From Lyophyllum atratum (Eukaryota; Basidiomycota; Agaricomycetes; Agaricales; Lyophyllaceae): a stretch of 64,000 nt of DNA. Both the position numbers and the translations under genes were made by a program. The stretch spans positions 61,585 through 125,584 of the forward strand of contig JACGCN010000076.1 of the NCBI GenBank assembly GCA_014905825.1, written 5' to 3'. Under the pieces are notes generated by a model. It was not told the DNA's origin, did not search any database, and saw only the letters and a program-made list of their open reading frames with translations. Positions 10,913-22,069 of the stretch are shown piece after piece. The first letter of the stretch is position 1; each line of letters begins with the position of its first letter.

Positions 10913-11311
10913 GGTGTTCTACAGAGACCAGACCTAATTTTTTCCTGATCGGAATACATCCCGACTGACCTGACTTTGCTAGGATCAGTCGGCCCAGGTC
11001 GGCCGACGTCGGGTTAACTGCTCAGTGTATCAGCCGCAAACAACTCCTTAGTTACTAGCGGTTTTTAAAGCATTTTGGGCTTCAAATGTTGTTTCTTAGC
11101 CCGAGCTATCCCGACCTATGCCTGGTCGGTCGTGATATATCCCGGCCTGACCTGAAAGATTTATGTTCGGGATATAACCCGACCGACCAGACCAATTTTT
11201 TTTTTGGTCGGCATATAACCCATCCGACCAGAGGAGAGTTTCTTTTGGTCGCGATATATGCCTACCGACCCTACCCAGATTTGGTCGGGACTGGTCTATG
11301 TAGAACACTGG
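10913..11311. mobile_element. Inverted-repeat element with GTGTTCTACA termini, copy 2
   Basis: Left end GGTGTTCTACAGAGACCAGACC-like, right end TTGGTCGGGACTGGTCTATG then TAGAACACTGG. It shares an interior GGTCGGCCGACGTCGGGTTAAC block and right arm with the element at 2952-3503. Several GGGATATAACCCGACC-like sub-repeats fill the middle. TAAAT occurs next to both ends and may be a target duplication. It separates an A2 gene from a C gene that are adjacent without it at 52-54 kb. Confidence 0.55.
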
Positions 11312-11989
11312 TAAATTGTCAAGGAATGCACAACGGAATGTGTATGAAGTCAGAGATGATAGCTGCGCAATTTGGATGATCGAAATCACTCGCCAGAGTT
11401 CGCTGAGATGATTAGAAGCGCTATTATGAACCGCAAAACGGCTTTCTGCAGCCGCATCACCGGAGTATTTACCAGCTAGTGGCGATATACAACAATCAGG
11501 ATTGTTAGTCGGTCAAAGCCAACGGCAACTGGACGATGGGGACCAGCTTACGAGCCTGTGTATCCTGCGTCCCCAGCATGAGAACGTGCTGCAGCACCTG
11601 CCTACCGGTTGTTCCACAATAGCATCAAGTTGTCTTGACGTAGATAGTCTGCAGTTTACAATTATTACGATTTTGCCCGATACTACGGACTCAAAGCGAA
11701 AAGATTCTTGCCTACGAATCTAAGGGGCTCCAATGCAAGCGATGTGATCCTAATGCTTGTGAAGGTAATCCGATGTTCCAAGAACGTGACGATAACAGCC
11801 GAGGATCCGTGCTCCACCCAAAGTAACCTACGCCGGCCAACATGTAACTTGTTGGATGTGAAATTGATCGTCGCACTCGCGTTTTCGTCAAACATTATTC
11901 TTTACGTCGATAGAAACGGTTTAGCATACGCCAGTCCTCCTTCACAATCACCGTTTCACATACCGAACGTTTGCCGTTAAAGCGAATAT
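11312..11989. other. No confident gene
   Basis: A plus-strand frame at 11708-11980 (IRCSKNVTITAEDPC) has a fairly protein-like composition but no start context, splice site or relative in the window. Nothing else supported. Confidence 0.3.
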
Positions 11990-12705
11990 TTACGAACGGA
12001 CGGGCAACGACCTTCCCGTGCGACGAACCATTGGTGGCCTCCTGGAAGTCGTGTCGGCATGACCAGTCTCAACGGATGAACGGCGGGCAACGACCTCCTC
12101 GTGCGACGTGCCATTGGTGGCCTCCTTAGTCACAGACGACTCACTGGCTGAGGGGCCTAGGACTTCAGACACGTTACCACTGGACTCTTCGATGGCAGTG
12201 GAGGTCTTGCGGGCATGACCAGTCTCAAGGAAGACATCCTAGGAGTTGATATCTTCGAAACCCTCACTGGATGAAGGACATCGGTCGCCGTCGCTCCGCT
12301 CGACGGACCGTGCGACGCGAAAATGGTCGGAGAGGTCGAAGCTGATATCCGAATGGATAAACCGGGCTTGACTAATGCGAACTCCGAACTCAACGGCTCC
12401 GGCAGCTTCAGCTACAATGCCGTCTTTACTGTCAGTAGGCATCGACGTAGGAGTTTTCGCCTTATCCGGCGTCTTCCCTGTAAGGCAAATCCCAGACATA
12501 TTAGTCTGCAACTTTCGACTGAGTGGACAATGCAGTTAGACAGCTGAACATACTTGACGATTTCTTGTAGCGAGCCCTCCGGGATCCCATCTTGCTGTAG
12601 TTGTTTTTGGTGAAGAACACGAGCGAAGCTCACGGGCTGGGTGGTGACGCACGTTCGCGGGACACTACACCTAACCGTGGGACTTGAGCAATTGCTGTTC
12701 CGCAA
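11990..12705 (-). pseudogene. Family C gene, copy 1 (stop codon inside)
   Basis: The minus-strand frame from 12511 reads VRISQARFIHSDISFDLSDHF, matching RICRARWIHAHIELDLSDYF at 53.9 kb. Downstream it reads FEDINS, a TAG, then DVFLETGHAR, where the 53-kb copy has DTIDSWRVFLETDHAR, so a Trp codon has become a stop. After the stop a Ser/Thr-rich frame continues to 11990 with two related ETGHA blocks. Upstream (12560-12705) a frame PVSFARVLHQKQ ends at GTATGT, and an intron-like stretch with CTTACAG leads to the main frame, but the phases do not agree. No known domain. Confidence 0.45.
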
Positions 12706-13704
12706 GCCCTCGCACTCGGTGCTTTCTCACGTCGCGAGGATTAACCACGAACCGCTACTAATCGGGAAATTCTGGGCAAATGATGTGCTGTTTATCCTCG
12801 TCTCCGGTTTCAGCTACGTATTTCAACGTCAACTATCACCTCTCAAATCGTGTAGAACATGAGCGACTACTATTCAGGGATCCCTCACCTCAGGTTTCGG
12901 TTGGCATGGTGAGGGGTCAATACCACGTTCCTAATTGTGCGAACTGTTCAGGTGTGCTATTTCCCGAGTTCATGGCTCCCGTCTGGTGCTCAATGGAGAT
13001 TACCTACTCCAGCACGGCCGTAAATGTGTTCTGTGATCTATATTCGGGGTTCTATTATCTAGTACCTATGCTGCCATTCTTCGTCACGCACAATAACCGA
13101 TATGTCACAGATGTGGAAGTTGAACTGATGATTGTTGTCCGCCACCACACTTTCGGGCCTGAACAGAGCTTTCATTTCCTTTGTGTCTAGAGCGAAACCT
13201 GTGTAACATCATCTTTGAGGTCGACGGTGCGATGCAACCCTAACCCTTCCGGCTTCGCGAACGGAGTCACACGAACCGCATGCATATTAGTCATGATGCT
13301 TGCTGTCGCAGGCAATCAATCACCTGTTTCCGAAGGAGATGACGTCACGGTTCTGTTTCGTGCCAGTTATTTGTGTGGTGGATTAGTGGCTATGCAGAAA
13401 CAATGACTACTTCTCAATCGTCGTCTTTCGGTGAGGGAATTGGATGTGAGAACTGTCGGCGTTAGGCGGTGCAGAAGTTCGGAGGTCATGCAGAAGGAAG
13501 ATGTGGTGAAGAGAGATCGCGAGAGAGCCGTTATAAAGAAGGAACCTCCATAGTGTATTCACTATCTGACACGTTGAAGACGAGATGGGAAAGCACGGAC
13601 GAGCCTACATACACGGTTTGTAGGAGAGACAGAGGCATACAACCTCCTGACACTCGTCTCACATCGAGCCAAGCCGCTACATCTTAGTAGGAATCGCTTG
13701 GACC
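12706..13704. other. No confident gene
   Basis: A 136-codon plus-strand frame at 12780-13190 has unusual composition, no leader and no relative here. Nothing else supported. Confidence 0.3.
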
Positions 13705-13962
13705 ATGGTGATACCGCGATCGCTGGGCGGCGGTTACAAAATGTCTATAAGACCGCTGGGCGGCGGTTACAAAATGTCTATAAGACCGCTGGGCGGCGGT
13801 TACAAAATATCTATAAGACCGCTCAGCGGTCGCGGAAACCGTGCGTTCTACATGGGTAGCAGCATCCCACCGCCGCCGCTTCAGTGGACGTGTGAAGGTG
13901 GACCACTGGAGGTGGGCGATTACCCGTTGGAATACTCAGCACATCTTGCGTCCGACGCTTGA
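13705..13962 (+). CDS. Short frame built on a 33-bp tandem repeat
   Basis: An ATG at 13705 opens 85 codons. Bases 13722-13820 are three near-perfect 33-bp repeats (GCTGGGCGGCGGTTACAAAA) giving an 11-residue unit containing RPLGGGYKMSI. The rest (GSSIPPPPLQWTCEGG) is unremarkable. It may be a small gene with a coding minisatellite or simply an open repeat; the single base changes between units do not distinguish these. Confidence 0.3.
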   Translation: MVIPRSLGGGYKMSIRPLGGGYKMSIRPLGGGYKISIRPLSGRGNRAFYMGSSIPPPPLQWTCEGGPLEVGDYPLEYSAHLASDA

Positions 13963-14494
13963 GCAGATTCTCCCCCAGACTGGTTGTGCGATGTAGATAG
14001 GTGACCGTGTGAACGAAAACTCACTCAATCTGACATTCGGCATGGTACTAGTTACACATCTCAAACGGTTCCATCTCTCGATGCACGAATGAATCACGAA
14101 CAAATTATTCTATTATCTCGTGGAATAGTGGTTGAAAAAATCAATGTGAGATTGACATTATTCGGTCGCTTTACGTATTCGCAAAACACAGCGGACGGCC
14201 AGCTAGACATACCAGACAGAAGCAGAAAAAGCAGGAGAGGCAAGTATGAGAATAAACAGAATTCCCAAGATGCGCGTGTATTACCAACATGATGAAGCTG
14301 CCCCCATATTCTGCCCGCATATTCTGCACGGGCCGAGTGACAACCAATGAAGTTCCGTCGTTCCATCGATCCCATCGCTCCGCCCGAGAATCGCAACAAT
14401 AGTCATAAAAAAGAGTATACATTCAATCATCTTGCTTTAAGCAGCACGAGACCTTTCAAATCCGCCTGTAAAGTTTGCCCTCGTATCCAATCCC
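13963..14494. other. No gene seen
   Basis: AT-richer sequence 3' of the minus-strand gene that ends at 14495; no repeat or coding frame supported. Confidence 0.3.
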
Positions 14495-15619
14495 CTATGC
14501 GGGAGAGCCCTGACGCTCCTGCGCAATGTCGGTGTAATCCTTGCTTTCGTCGCCCTGCTCGTTCTTAGAAATCTTGACGTCCTCTTTCGCGCGGCGAGGG
14601 ACGTCGGCACTGTCGAGTCCCCTGTTGACCTGCTCGTTCGTGGAAACCTTGTCGTTCTCCTTCGCGCGGTGAGTGGCTTTGGCACTGTGGAGTCTTTTGT
14701 TCATCTCCTCGTCGGAACGACGCTTCGCCTCCCCGGGAACAGGGAACATCCATTTGAAAGTAGTCGTATCGGGCCACAGGCGGACGGGACTGTTGACATT
14801 ACGGCCGTGGACACACTTGTCACACAGAAGATGGGTGTAATAACGGATGTCGAGCTCAAGAAGATAGTTCCTCTGAGTGATGTGAGGACACATTACAATG
14901 AGCCCATTAGACGGCGGGCCATCGATCTCCGGGTCGCAGGGGTTAGGGAAAGCCGTGTCCCGGTAGGTGCCAGGTTCACCCCAAGGAACAGGTTGCTGCA
15001 CTATCTCCAGGAAGACGGAGGCTGGCACGCGAGGGAAATAGGTGTTCTCAAACTTCTCCTTGGGAGGGCTTTCAGGCTGTGTGGCGTTCTTGGCAGTGGC
15101 AGTAATGCTGCCAGCACGTACGCCCTTGTCGGCGGTGGTAACGCTGTTGTGGCGATCGGAGACTGCTGCATTGGCGTCTCTGCGGGCGGTCTTAGAAGCG
15201 CGGAGACGGTTCCCGAAAACGTGAGAATAGGTGTTCTCGAACTTATTCTTGGGAGGGCTATCAGACTGTGCGGCTTTCTTGGCGGTGGTGGTAACGCTGC
15301 CAGGACGTACGCTCTCGTTGGCGGTGGTGGTAACGCTGTTGTGGCGATCGGAGACTGCTGCATTGGCGTCGTCGTGCGCGGTCATGGAGGCGCGGAGACG
15401 GATACTGACACCATCGGAGCGATTGTGGATGTCATCAGCCGGATTCATGCCACCTGTCGAAGGGGCGGATCGATTGGTGTAGGTGTGTGCGGTGTTGTAC
15501 GCACGGAGAAAGGTACGGAAAGCGTCGGAGCTTTGGTCGACCTGTTGAGCGGAAATGCTCAGAGCTGTCGACGGGTGCAGTTCAGACTGTTCCTTGGAAT
15601 TCGCTCCGCCCGCGTCCAT
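14495..15619 (-). CDS. Hypothetical protein with a 64-residue tandem duplication (374 aa)
   Basis: Single-exon minus-strand gene: ATG at 15619 (MDAGGANSKEQSEL), TAG at 14495. The 5' side is a CT-rich stretch (CCCTCCTCTTCACC) typical of fungal leaders, which supports this start over a longer frame lacking ATG. Residues 74-137 and 138-200 are a tandem duplication: both start RLRAS, contain DANAAVSDRHNSVTT and end KFENTY. Residues near 245-290 hold a CPH...LLCDKCVHG cysteine/histidine set that might bind a metal. The C-terminal 75 residues are highly charged with a degenerate repeat (ATHRAKENDKVSTNEQ, VPRRAKEDVKISKNEQ). No signal peptide or membrane segment. A similarly long frame on the opposite strand is judged a shadow. 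Function unknown. Confidence 0.7.
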   Translation of the reverse strand: MDAGGANSKEQSELHPSTALSISAQQVDQSSDAFRTFLRAYNTAHTYTNRSAPSTGGMNPADDIHNRSDGVSIRLRASMTAHDDANAAVSDRHNSVTTTANESVRPGSVTTTAKKAAQSDSPPKNKFENTYSHVFGNRLRASKTARRDANAAVSDRHNSVTTADKGVRAGSITATAKNATQPESPPKEKFENTYFPRVPASVFLEIVQQPVPWGEPGTYRDTAFPNPCDPEIDGPPSNGLIVMCPHITQRNYLLELDIRYYTHLLCDKCVHGRNVNSPVRLWPDTTTFKWMFPVPGEAKRRSDEEMNKRLHSAKATHRAKENDKVSTNEQVNRGLDSADVPRRAKEDVKISKNEQGDESKDYTDIAQERQGSPA

Positions 15620-16984
15620 GTTGGCTATGAAGCTCTTGGTGAAGAGGAGGGAATTGGGGGAGGGGTTCAGTGCGGGGAAGGTATGCGAGAGAGTGGTGGG
15701 TGTAAAGTTGGGCAACGAAAGGGGGAACGATGGCTTAGGAGACTGGGTTGCCGAATTAGGAAGGATGCAGATGGTGGGGTAGATTCAATTTAACTACCTT
15801 ATGCTGCGGAAGCGGCGAAATTTTGTCACGAGGGGCACGTGGTAATACCACGTCAGGGAGACATCCCTAACCAACTCCATAGAAGCACCGAACAGTCGCT
15901 GTATTGGTCATTTGCATCCCATGCATAAATATGCGGCTATCGTGCAACCCCTATGGTATCAAAAGCAACCTTAGAATTAACGGCGTGCCTCGCATTTTCT
16001 GCTGCTTCCCTGCGCAAGTTAAAGTCGAAGGTTCGATGCGTCCTGTGGGTTCCAGCTTGTGGACTGCACACACAAATCGTCAAACAACAGGAAGTAACGG
16101 TTATTCGTCTATTTTATACGTGTAATACTGTCTGTCTGTGCCTGGCCGTGTATACGCTCTGCTACCGACTCATACGCACTGTTTACTGTCACTTTCGGTC
16201 TCACGCCTAACTATACCTTTTCACGCATATATGCAAAATCCACTCCATCTTCATATTTGTAACAGCAGTCACGAAGCCAATGTTATAACATGGTACGTCC
16301 TGAGATGACGTCGTCGCGACTGTCCTCTAGCCGGGTATCCGTGTGTGGAAGACCCACCTCCCATGCGATGGAAACTGACACCCCATGAGGTATGAAGCTC
16401 ATGTATAGAGAGAGGTCGCTGCTCACGATAGTTTTGCTGTACCGAAGAATATTTTGCTCATCTTGCAACCTCATTCTTCAACGGTTTATGAGGCCAGGTG
16501 TGTCGCTGAATCTCTCTCAATATTCACTGATTATTACCGTTTGAGTCGCGCTCGCTTTGTGGTCGCTTCCGCAACTTACCCCCGACCGTCTTCACGCTTC
16601 ACCAACTCGTACTCGGATAGAGGAACAAACTGACATACTCCCAAAGCTATGCCCACGGCTCTGTTACGAGGCAAACGCAGCGGAAGCGCGGCAACGATAA
16701 TCAGGTGTTTTAGTGACGGGTCAATCTAATTTGGTGGTAGGTGTAATCATTTTAGTGACGAGTCAAGCCATCTTACTGTGAAGTCACCAGGTGTGCGCAA
16801 AGCGTGTCAGTAACTATTATGACTCATGCGCAAGTTCCACTCATCTAATCTGCGGTTTTCACAACACTCGACTGGAGACAAATTGGCCATTAGACAATTA
16901 TAAAATGCAAGCAAATCCTCAGTAAAGATATCTCGATGATAATACGTCAATATCTCAGGGGTTTTCTTTCTTTTTTACTCCACT
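15620..16984. other. Upstream region of the 374-aa gene, then no gene seen
   Basis: The first 100 bases hold the pyrimidine-rich leader of the gene ending at 14495. Beyond about 15800 only short frames occur. A TTTAGTGACGGGTCAA / TTTAGTGACGAGTCAA pair at 16710-16770 is the only repeat noticed. Confidence 0.35.
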
Positions 16985-17640
16985 TTCGCGCTTGTCAAGG
17001 ACGAGGGCGCGGAAGAGTCACGGGAGCCAGGCAAGGCCTCGGAAAGCCAAGGGCCAAGGCGTCGAAAAATCAATGCAAGGAAGAGTTGAGGGAGCGGGTC
17101 AGACAAGGGCGAGGCTGACGAACCGTCGTGAGAGCAAGGCGAGACTGGGGACGAACTGTGAGAACGGGCCGGTTATAGGCAATACAGGGGGTGCACAGGA
17201 CTGAGCGCATGGAGCAAGGCGAGGTAGTGGAAGATTCGAGTGAACAGACCGGTCAAGGGCGGGATAGATGAAGAATATAGGGAAAACGGCGAGGGAGCGG
17301 AAGAGCCGAATGAACTGGCCGGTCAAGGGCAAGGCCGGGGAACAGTTGTGGGAAATCGCATGTCAATGCTGAGGAACGGAAAGAGTTGTCTGAACGAGCC
17401 AGTCAAGGGTGAGGCCGGCGAAGAGTGCAGGGAGCACGGCGATGCCGCGGAAGAGTCGAGTGAACGGCAAATCACAGGCGAGCCGGGGGGAAGAGTTGCG
17501 GCAACATTTCAAGGTCTCGGAAGAGCCCAGGAAGCGAGGGCAAGGCTAGGGAAGAGTTGAGGGAAGATGTCGTGATCACGGAAGAGCTCAGAGAGCGAGG
17601 CAAGGCTCAGGAAGAGGTAGGTGGTGGAAGATTCATGACA
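16985..17640. repeat. Degenerate GGGCGAGG-type array, second copy
   Basis: Irregular repeats of AAGGGCGAGGC, GAGGGAGCGGGTCAG and GGAAGAGTTGAGG type, closely resembling 5216-5728. The sequence after both arrays is also related, so a segment of roughly 900 bp has been duplicated. Confidence 0.55.
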
Positions 17641-17961
17641 CGGAAGCTTTGAAGTAGCGGACAAGGTGGAGGTGCTACCATTGTACAAATAGGCCATATG
17701 CTAGCAACAAACAACTCAAAACGCACACTGATTTCTGGGTATGTTTCACCCAAAAACGTTTCCAAAAACGTTCAAAGTTCAAACACCCCAGCAGATGTCG
17801 TTACCAGGGAATATGGTGGCTTGAGTCGTCCTGATGCTTCGCAACCTGGTATGTCTTCCAAGGCAGGTCAGCTTCCACTTAAATGAAAGTGAGTGTTTTA
17901 TGACATACCTCCAACTTCGATGTGAGTCCGGTTTTTCAGTTCTTCCACCGCGTTCAACCAT
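17641..17961 (-). pseudogene. Decayed copy of the 5.7-6.0 kb gene
   Basis: The minus-strand frame reads EASGRLKPPYSLVTTSAG and ELNVFGNVFG followed by a stop, then HMAYLYNGS, matching ESGAYERILPTIFREN, VQTFVGQLLD and LALAYLENGS of the 5729-5992 copy. The internal stop shows it is not functional. Confidence 0.4.
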
Positions 17962-18601
17962 AACAGGTTGTTTAACACCATTTCTCTCTTGAATGTGAAT
18001 GTTGAGCTTAACTGTTCCTTACGTCTATCGTCCGCTTTGATGTACAGGTCGCTGATGGTGATCTCTCTCCACCCAAGACCAGCGGCATGTCGGTGGAGAG
18101 ATATCGTCACCAGCGGTCGTCCGTGTGCCAGTTCCTTGATTCGGTGGCTTTGGCGATTGGGGCGTGTGCGCCGGCATCAGTGCAGTGGGTACTCTAACCC
18201 ACTGCACATGTATCCACCGAATCCACCACGACCGTGAGAGAGTGGTGGTCATGATCGCCGCCAAGCTCAACGGAATCAATCACGACCTTCAAACCAACGG
18301 CTTCCGCAGCAATCGGAAGAGAAGAGAGGATTCGTCGGGATATCCCAACAGCCCCGCCAAAAAACAGTCCCTGGCCACCGAAGGTCAATATTGGCCTGTC
18401 GGCAACCAGGTTACCGTCTCTCAGAGGGGCTGTCGGGCGATCCCGAATCATTCTCTCTTCCCTTCCGACGGCCGCGGTCAGCGTGGGATCAAATGCCTTC
18501 CTGGTTTCAGTTTCTCCTGAGGTTGACAAGCTACCACTTCTTCCAATCCACGGGCTCACCCACGGACATACGTCGGGACGCGTGTCGGCATATGGGCCCA
18601 C
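17898..18601 (-). pseudogene. Family J gene copy 1 (two blocks)
   Basis: The N-terminal block (18200-18601) includes RMIRDRPTAPLRDGN, LTFGGQGLFFGGAVGISRR and LPIAAEAVGLKVVIDSV. The C-terminal block (17898-18110) includes GLGWREITISDLYIK. Both have relatives at 18720-19209 and 19380-19606. The blocks are in different frames, and no ATG or convincing splice pair joins them. A decayed or intron-containing gene of unknown function. Confidence 0.35.
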
Positions 18602-18719
18602 ATATCAGATGAAAGGTGCCGCCGAGACGGCAGCGGCAGTTGACTGGTCGTAGTTGATGACGTCGAATTCGGATGTCTTCAATAGGGGCGACAGGCAAAG
18701 ATGAGCCAGTAGAAACCGA

Positions 18720-19209
18720 GAAACCTCCTCGGTTCCCGCCATCCGTAACCAGGCATTCAAACCAACGCTATCGGCTGCCATTGGAATGGAAGTGAGGATA
18801 AGTTAGGATATCCGAACAGCTCCGCAAAGAAATGGCCCATGGCCACCGAAGGACAACATTGTCCTTTTGGAAATCACGTTACCGTCCCTCCATGGAGCTG
18901 TCGGGCGATCCCGAATCATTCTCTCTTCCCTTCCAACAGCGGCGGACAGCGTTGGGTCGATAGTGTTTCCGGCTTCAATTTCTGCCGGAGCTTAGCGAAA
19001 CCCCCCTTCATCCTCTCCACGGGCCCACCCGCGTACACACGTCTCGACGTGTGTAAGCAGATTCGCTCGCAGATGAGACGTAGCTGTCGCCGGGGCGACA
19101 GCGGCAGTTTGAAGGCCGTAGTTGACGGCGATAAATTCGGAGATAACTGGAACAGGGGCGCCTGGCAAATCCGAAATGGTAGGTACCGGTTGTGTAACTC
19201 AGTTCCCAT
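18720..19209 (-). pseudogene. Family J gene copy 2 (N-terminal block, broken)
   Basis: About 290 bp are clearly related to 18340-18630. The matching frame reads RMIRDRPTAPWRDGN, LSFGGHGPFLCGAVRIS, then a stop where copy 1 has Arg-Arg, then LILTSIPMAADSVGLN. The conserved frame and the in-frame stop together indicate a pseudogene. Confidence 0.45.
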
Positions 19210-19379
19210 CGTCAGTAACCAACTAAAATGTGGTAACTGGTGTAGATTTCCGGGAAAATCACATGGAAGAAACCGTGACCCTCATTCACAGTCACGAACT
19301 TCACCCCTGCTGCTTTGCAGTGTGGTATGCCTTTTGATTCTAGTCAGTTTCTAGTCAAATCAAAGTGAATGTGATTTAA

Positions 19380-19606
19380 CCGACCTTTAATTTCAATTGA
19401 CCAAATCATTGGTATCATCGTCCCCTTGATGTAGATCTCCCTGCAAACGATCTCATTCCACCCAAGCCCAGCCCCCGGTTCAACTGGTCTCTCAACTCCT
19501 TCGAGGATCCTCCGGAGGATCTTGTTCTCGGTGTGCCAACCACTCGTGGTGGCATGTTGGCAGTTAGTTCGTGGTGGTCGTTGGATGATTCCTCAGACGA
19601 CGTCAT
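19380..19606 (-). pseudogene. Family J C-terminal block, third copy
   Basis: One minus-strand frame reads WHTENKILRRILEGVERP, then GAGLGWNEIVCREIYIKGTM, matching GLGWREITISDLYIK of copy 1. A shorter frame from an ATG at 19606 overlaps in another register. The upstream part of this copy was not found. Confidence 0.35.
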
Positions 19607-19974
19607 ACTGTCGGCCCTCTATTTGGTCGGATCAAAGCCAAAGTCATGGTTTCCAACATGCGCTTGCAGTTTTCGTTCGAGCTGTTGATCGTCGTCTCTG
19701 CAATCTAGTGGTCCGACCTTGCTCGGATGGATTACGTTGAGAACACTAAAGACGAGGAAAGAGTGGAGTTGTTTAGGGTCAGGCAAGAGCCATGAAGGTG
19801 ATGGTGTGGAATTTTTCAAATGTCAGGCGAGAGTCAAGAAGGGGATCTGGTGTGTTCCCCTTCCTCGACGGCATTGTCGCTTTCCCGCTCTGCGCAACTG
19901 TTAGATCATGACTTTGATCGGGTAAAAAAGGATGCACATACCCGCAGGCGCGCAACCCAAAACTTTTCTTCAGG

Positions 19975-20105
19975 TGCTAGGGCAGCGGGGCCGCTGCCTT
20001 GCCACTCCCCGTAGGGAGCGACTGCCGGGCCGATCCCGAGCTTGTCCGCGCACGGAGACAGCGAAGCCGCTGCCGTGCACATCCCCGCAGGGATAGTGTA
20101 GTAGG
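19975..20105. repeat. Cluster of GC-rich palindromes
   Basis: Within 130 bp lie GGCAGCGGGGCCGCTGCC, CTCCCCGTAGGGAG, GCAGCGGCTT-type and CATCCCCGCAGGGATAG hairpins, arranged as two diverged copies of a 60-bp unit. Same architecture as the other palindrome clusters in the window but different sequence. Confidence 0.6.
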
Positions 20106-20922
20106 AAAAGCTGAAGAAGAACTGTTCTGCTCCGGAGAGCATAACAGTTCGCCTCCGAGCTACCAGTTATCGGTGAAGGCCCTATTCCTCGTGAAAACTC
20201 GTATTAGCTATGATAGGCGATTATAAAGGAAGTACAGATAAACCTACCGAATAGTCGTAAAACAGATCGTAGTTGATTTGAAAGAAAGTGGGAAAGGGGA
20301 TATTGACTGAAGAAGGTCAACGTTGTGAACAGGAAAGATGAAGATGAGTGGAGAAAAAGAAGTGCTGGTTGGTGGGAAAGACTTCCTTTTATAGTTGGAG
20401 CTGGTGCGTCAGCGAAAATGTTTTGCGAAAATTGAGACTGTTTAACCCACGACAGTATCAGACTTAGGTTTCCTGCGTTAGGTTTAAGCTCGACTCCGTC
20501 ACCAGCCACACAACACAGCGCTCCACGCAATTAACGCAGTATCTGACAAGGTCAAAACGCCAGACTGTGTTACAGCAATCACGCATGCTTGTAGTGGTGT
20601 TTTTTTTCAACGGTATATGAGCCTCACCTCCGCCTCGTCCAGGATGCCGTGCGTCTCCACGGCCACTCCTTCAACGGTCAGACTCTACTCCTTCAATGTC
20701 GGACTCTATCATTGATTTAGAATACGACAGACCCAAAAAGCTTTTGAATGGCATGGAGGCGACCTATATGTAGCCCGGTGCACTCCGGTCGGTGGCGTTA
20801 CTTTCATCCTCGCAATACCTTCTCAACATTCATCCTAAGATCAACAACCTCACACCTTCCTACGATCACAATAACCGTACAAAACATACAAGACGTCAAC
20901 CCATATATCACTCAGCGCAGTT
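20106..20922. other. Intergenic, with the leader of the next gene
   Basis: No gene seen up to about 20790. From 20800 to 20922 the sequence is a CT/CA-rich leader (CTCAACATTCATCC, CAACCTCACACCTTCC) in front of the ATG at 20923. Confidence 0.4.
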
Positions 20923-22069
20923 ATGCCGATTACGAACGACCAATCGATCGAGAGGATGTATCGCGTCCCAATCACGGATGCGATGAGGTCGCTGCTCAAC
21001 GAGATGGCGGAGACAGTCCTGGACCCAAGGTCTGACTGGGGAAGACAGATTGCACAATTCCGAGAGTTGTATCAGCCGAGCGCCGTCGAGCAGGAACTAT
21101 TGGCTGTTGAGGTTTCTCCAGGTATTGACGTCTTCGTCGATATCCGGACGACTAGAGAGCAGGCTACACTCCTTGCCTTTACGGAAGGAACAATCACATA
21201 TCTGATCCTGCGCTCTGTGGGGGCCGAGGTCATTAGTCAGAACGGAAACCTATATAACGTCACCTGCTTCCGGAAGATCGGGCACTTGCGCGCTCAAGAG
21301 CAGACCTTGAGACTGGACGACAACATGCAGGTTTGGAGAGTACTCACTTTGAGGGATGGAGACGCAGCTGATGAGAACGAAGGTAAGAATATTACTTTCT
21401 TGAGCAGGACGGTGGTTGACAGAGCCTAGATTTATTGGTCAATTCCCGGGCCGCGACCGACAATGTGTCCGCTTTTTTGCGAGAAAATCGAGCGGGAAAT
21501 AATCCCTCGACACTCAATCGCATTTTCAACGAAGCCGCTGGCGATCTCGCGGACGATGATCGAATGCCACCCGAACCGACCACCCGCGTGGAGAACACCC
21601 TTCCGGATGCAACAAGGCCCGAGCGTATATCTGTAGGAAACCGGCAGGCAACAGACATCGCCGCAGTAGGAGCATGGATAGCGTTCGCGGAGCGTGCATC
21701 AGATTCGCCCACGACGGACGATCAGGCTTCGCCAAACAGACGTCGCACAAACCGTCAGTTTGCCGGTCCAGCGGTAATGCCTACACCGCAATTTCATGGT
21801 AAGGCAAGTTACGTTCTTTTCCCCGGCTTGAACTGACTTTGACCATGTAGTGGCAACTAGTGTACTCGGAGACATTACCAACGGGCAGCTACCACCTCAC
21901 CGTCGTAGAAGATGGGCCGAGAGGAGAACATGGACTCACTTTGTGCCGAATTGAGCTCGTCACGCAAGAAACTGGTGCTTTTGGGAATTTGTATACTTGG
22001 GTTGCGTGTAAGGGAATATGGGACATCGGATACTTGAATACTATAGGACTTTTGTTTGAACTGGAATAA
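20923..22069 (+). CDS. Three-exon hypothetical protein (about 340 aa)
   Basis: Exon 1 is 20923-21382, intron 1 is 21383-21429 (47 bp; donor GTAAGA, acceptor CCTAG), exon 2 is 21430-21773, intron 2 is 21774-21850 (77 bp; donor GTAATG, CTGAC and TTGACC branch-like sites, acceptor ATGTAG), and exon 3 runs from 21851 to a TAA at 22069. Phases agree throughout. Exon 1 begins MPITNDQSIERMYRVPI and contains SPGIDVFVDIRTTREQA. Exon 2 is hydrophilic and Arg/Pro-rich (NRRRTNRQFAGPA). Exon 3 reads SYHLTVVEDGPRGEHG. A second donor for intron 2 (GTAAGG at 21799) would instead give a 310-aa protein ending FVPN. No family recognised. Confidence 0.5.

Noticed and set aside
14669..15793. 374-codon plus-strand frame opposite the 374-aa gene
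   Set aside because: No ATG start in context, and the CT-rich leader and ATG support the minus strand. Long antisense frames follow from the duplicated, codon-biased sequence.
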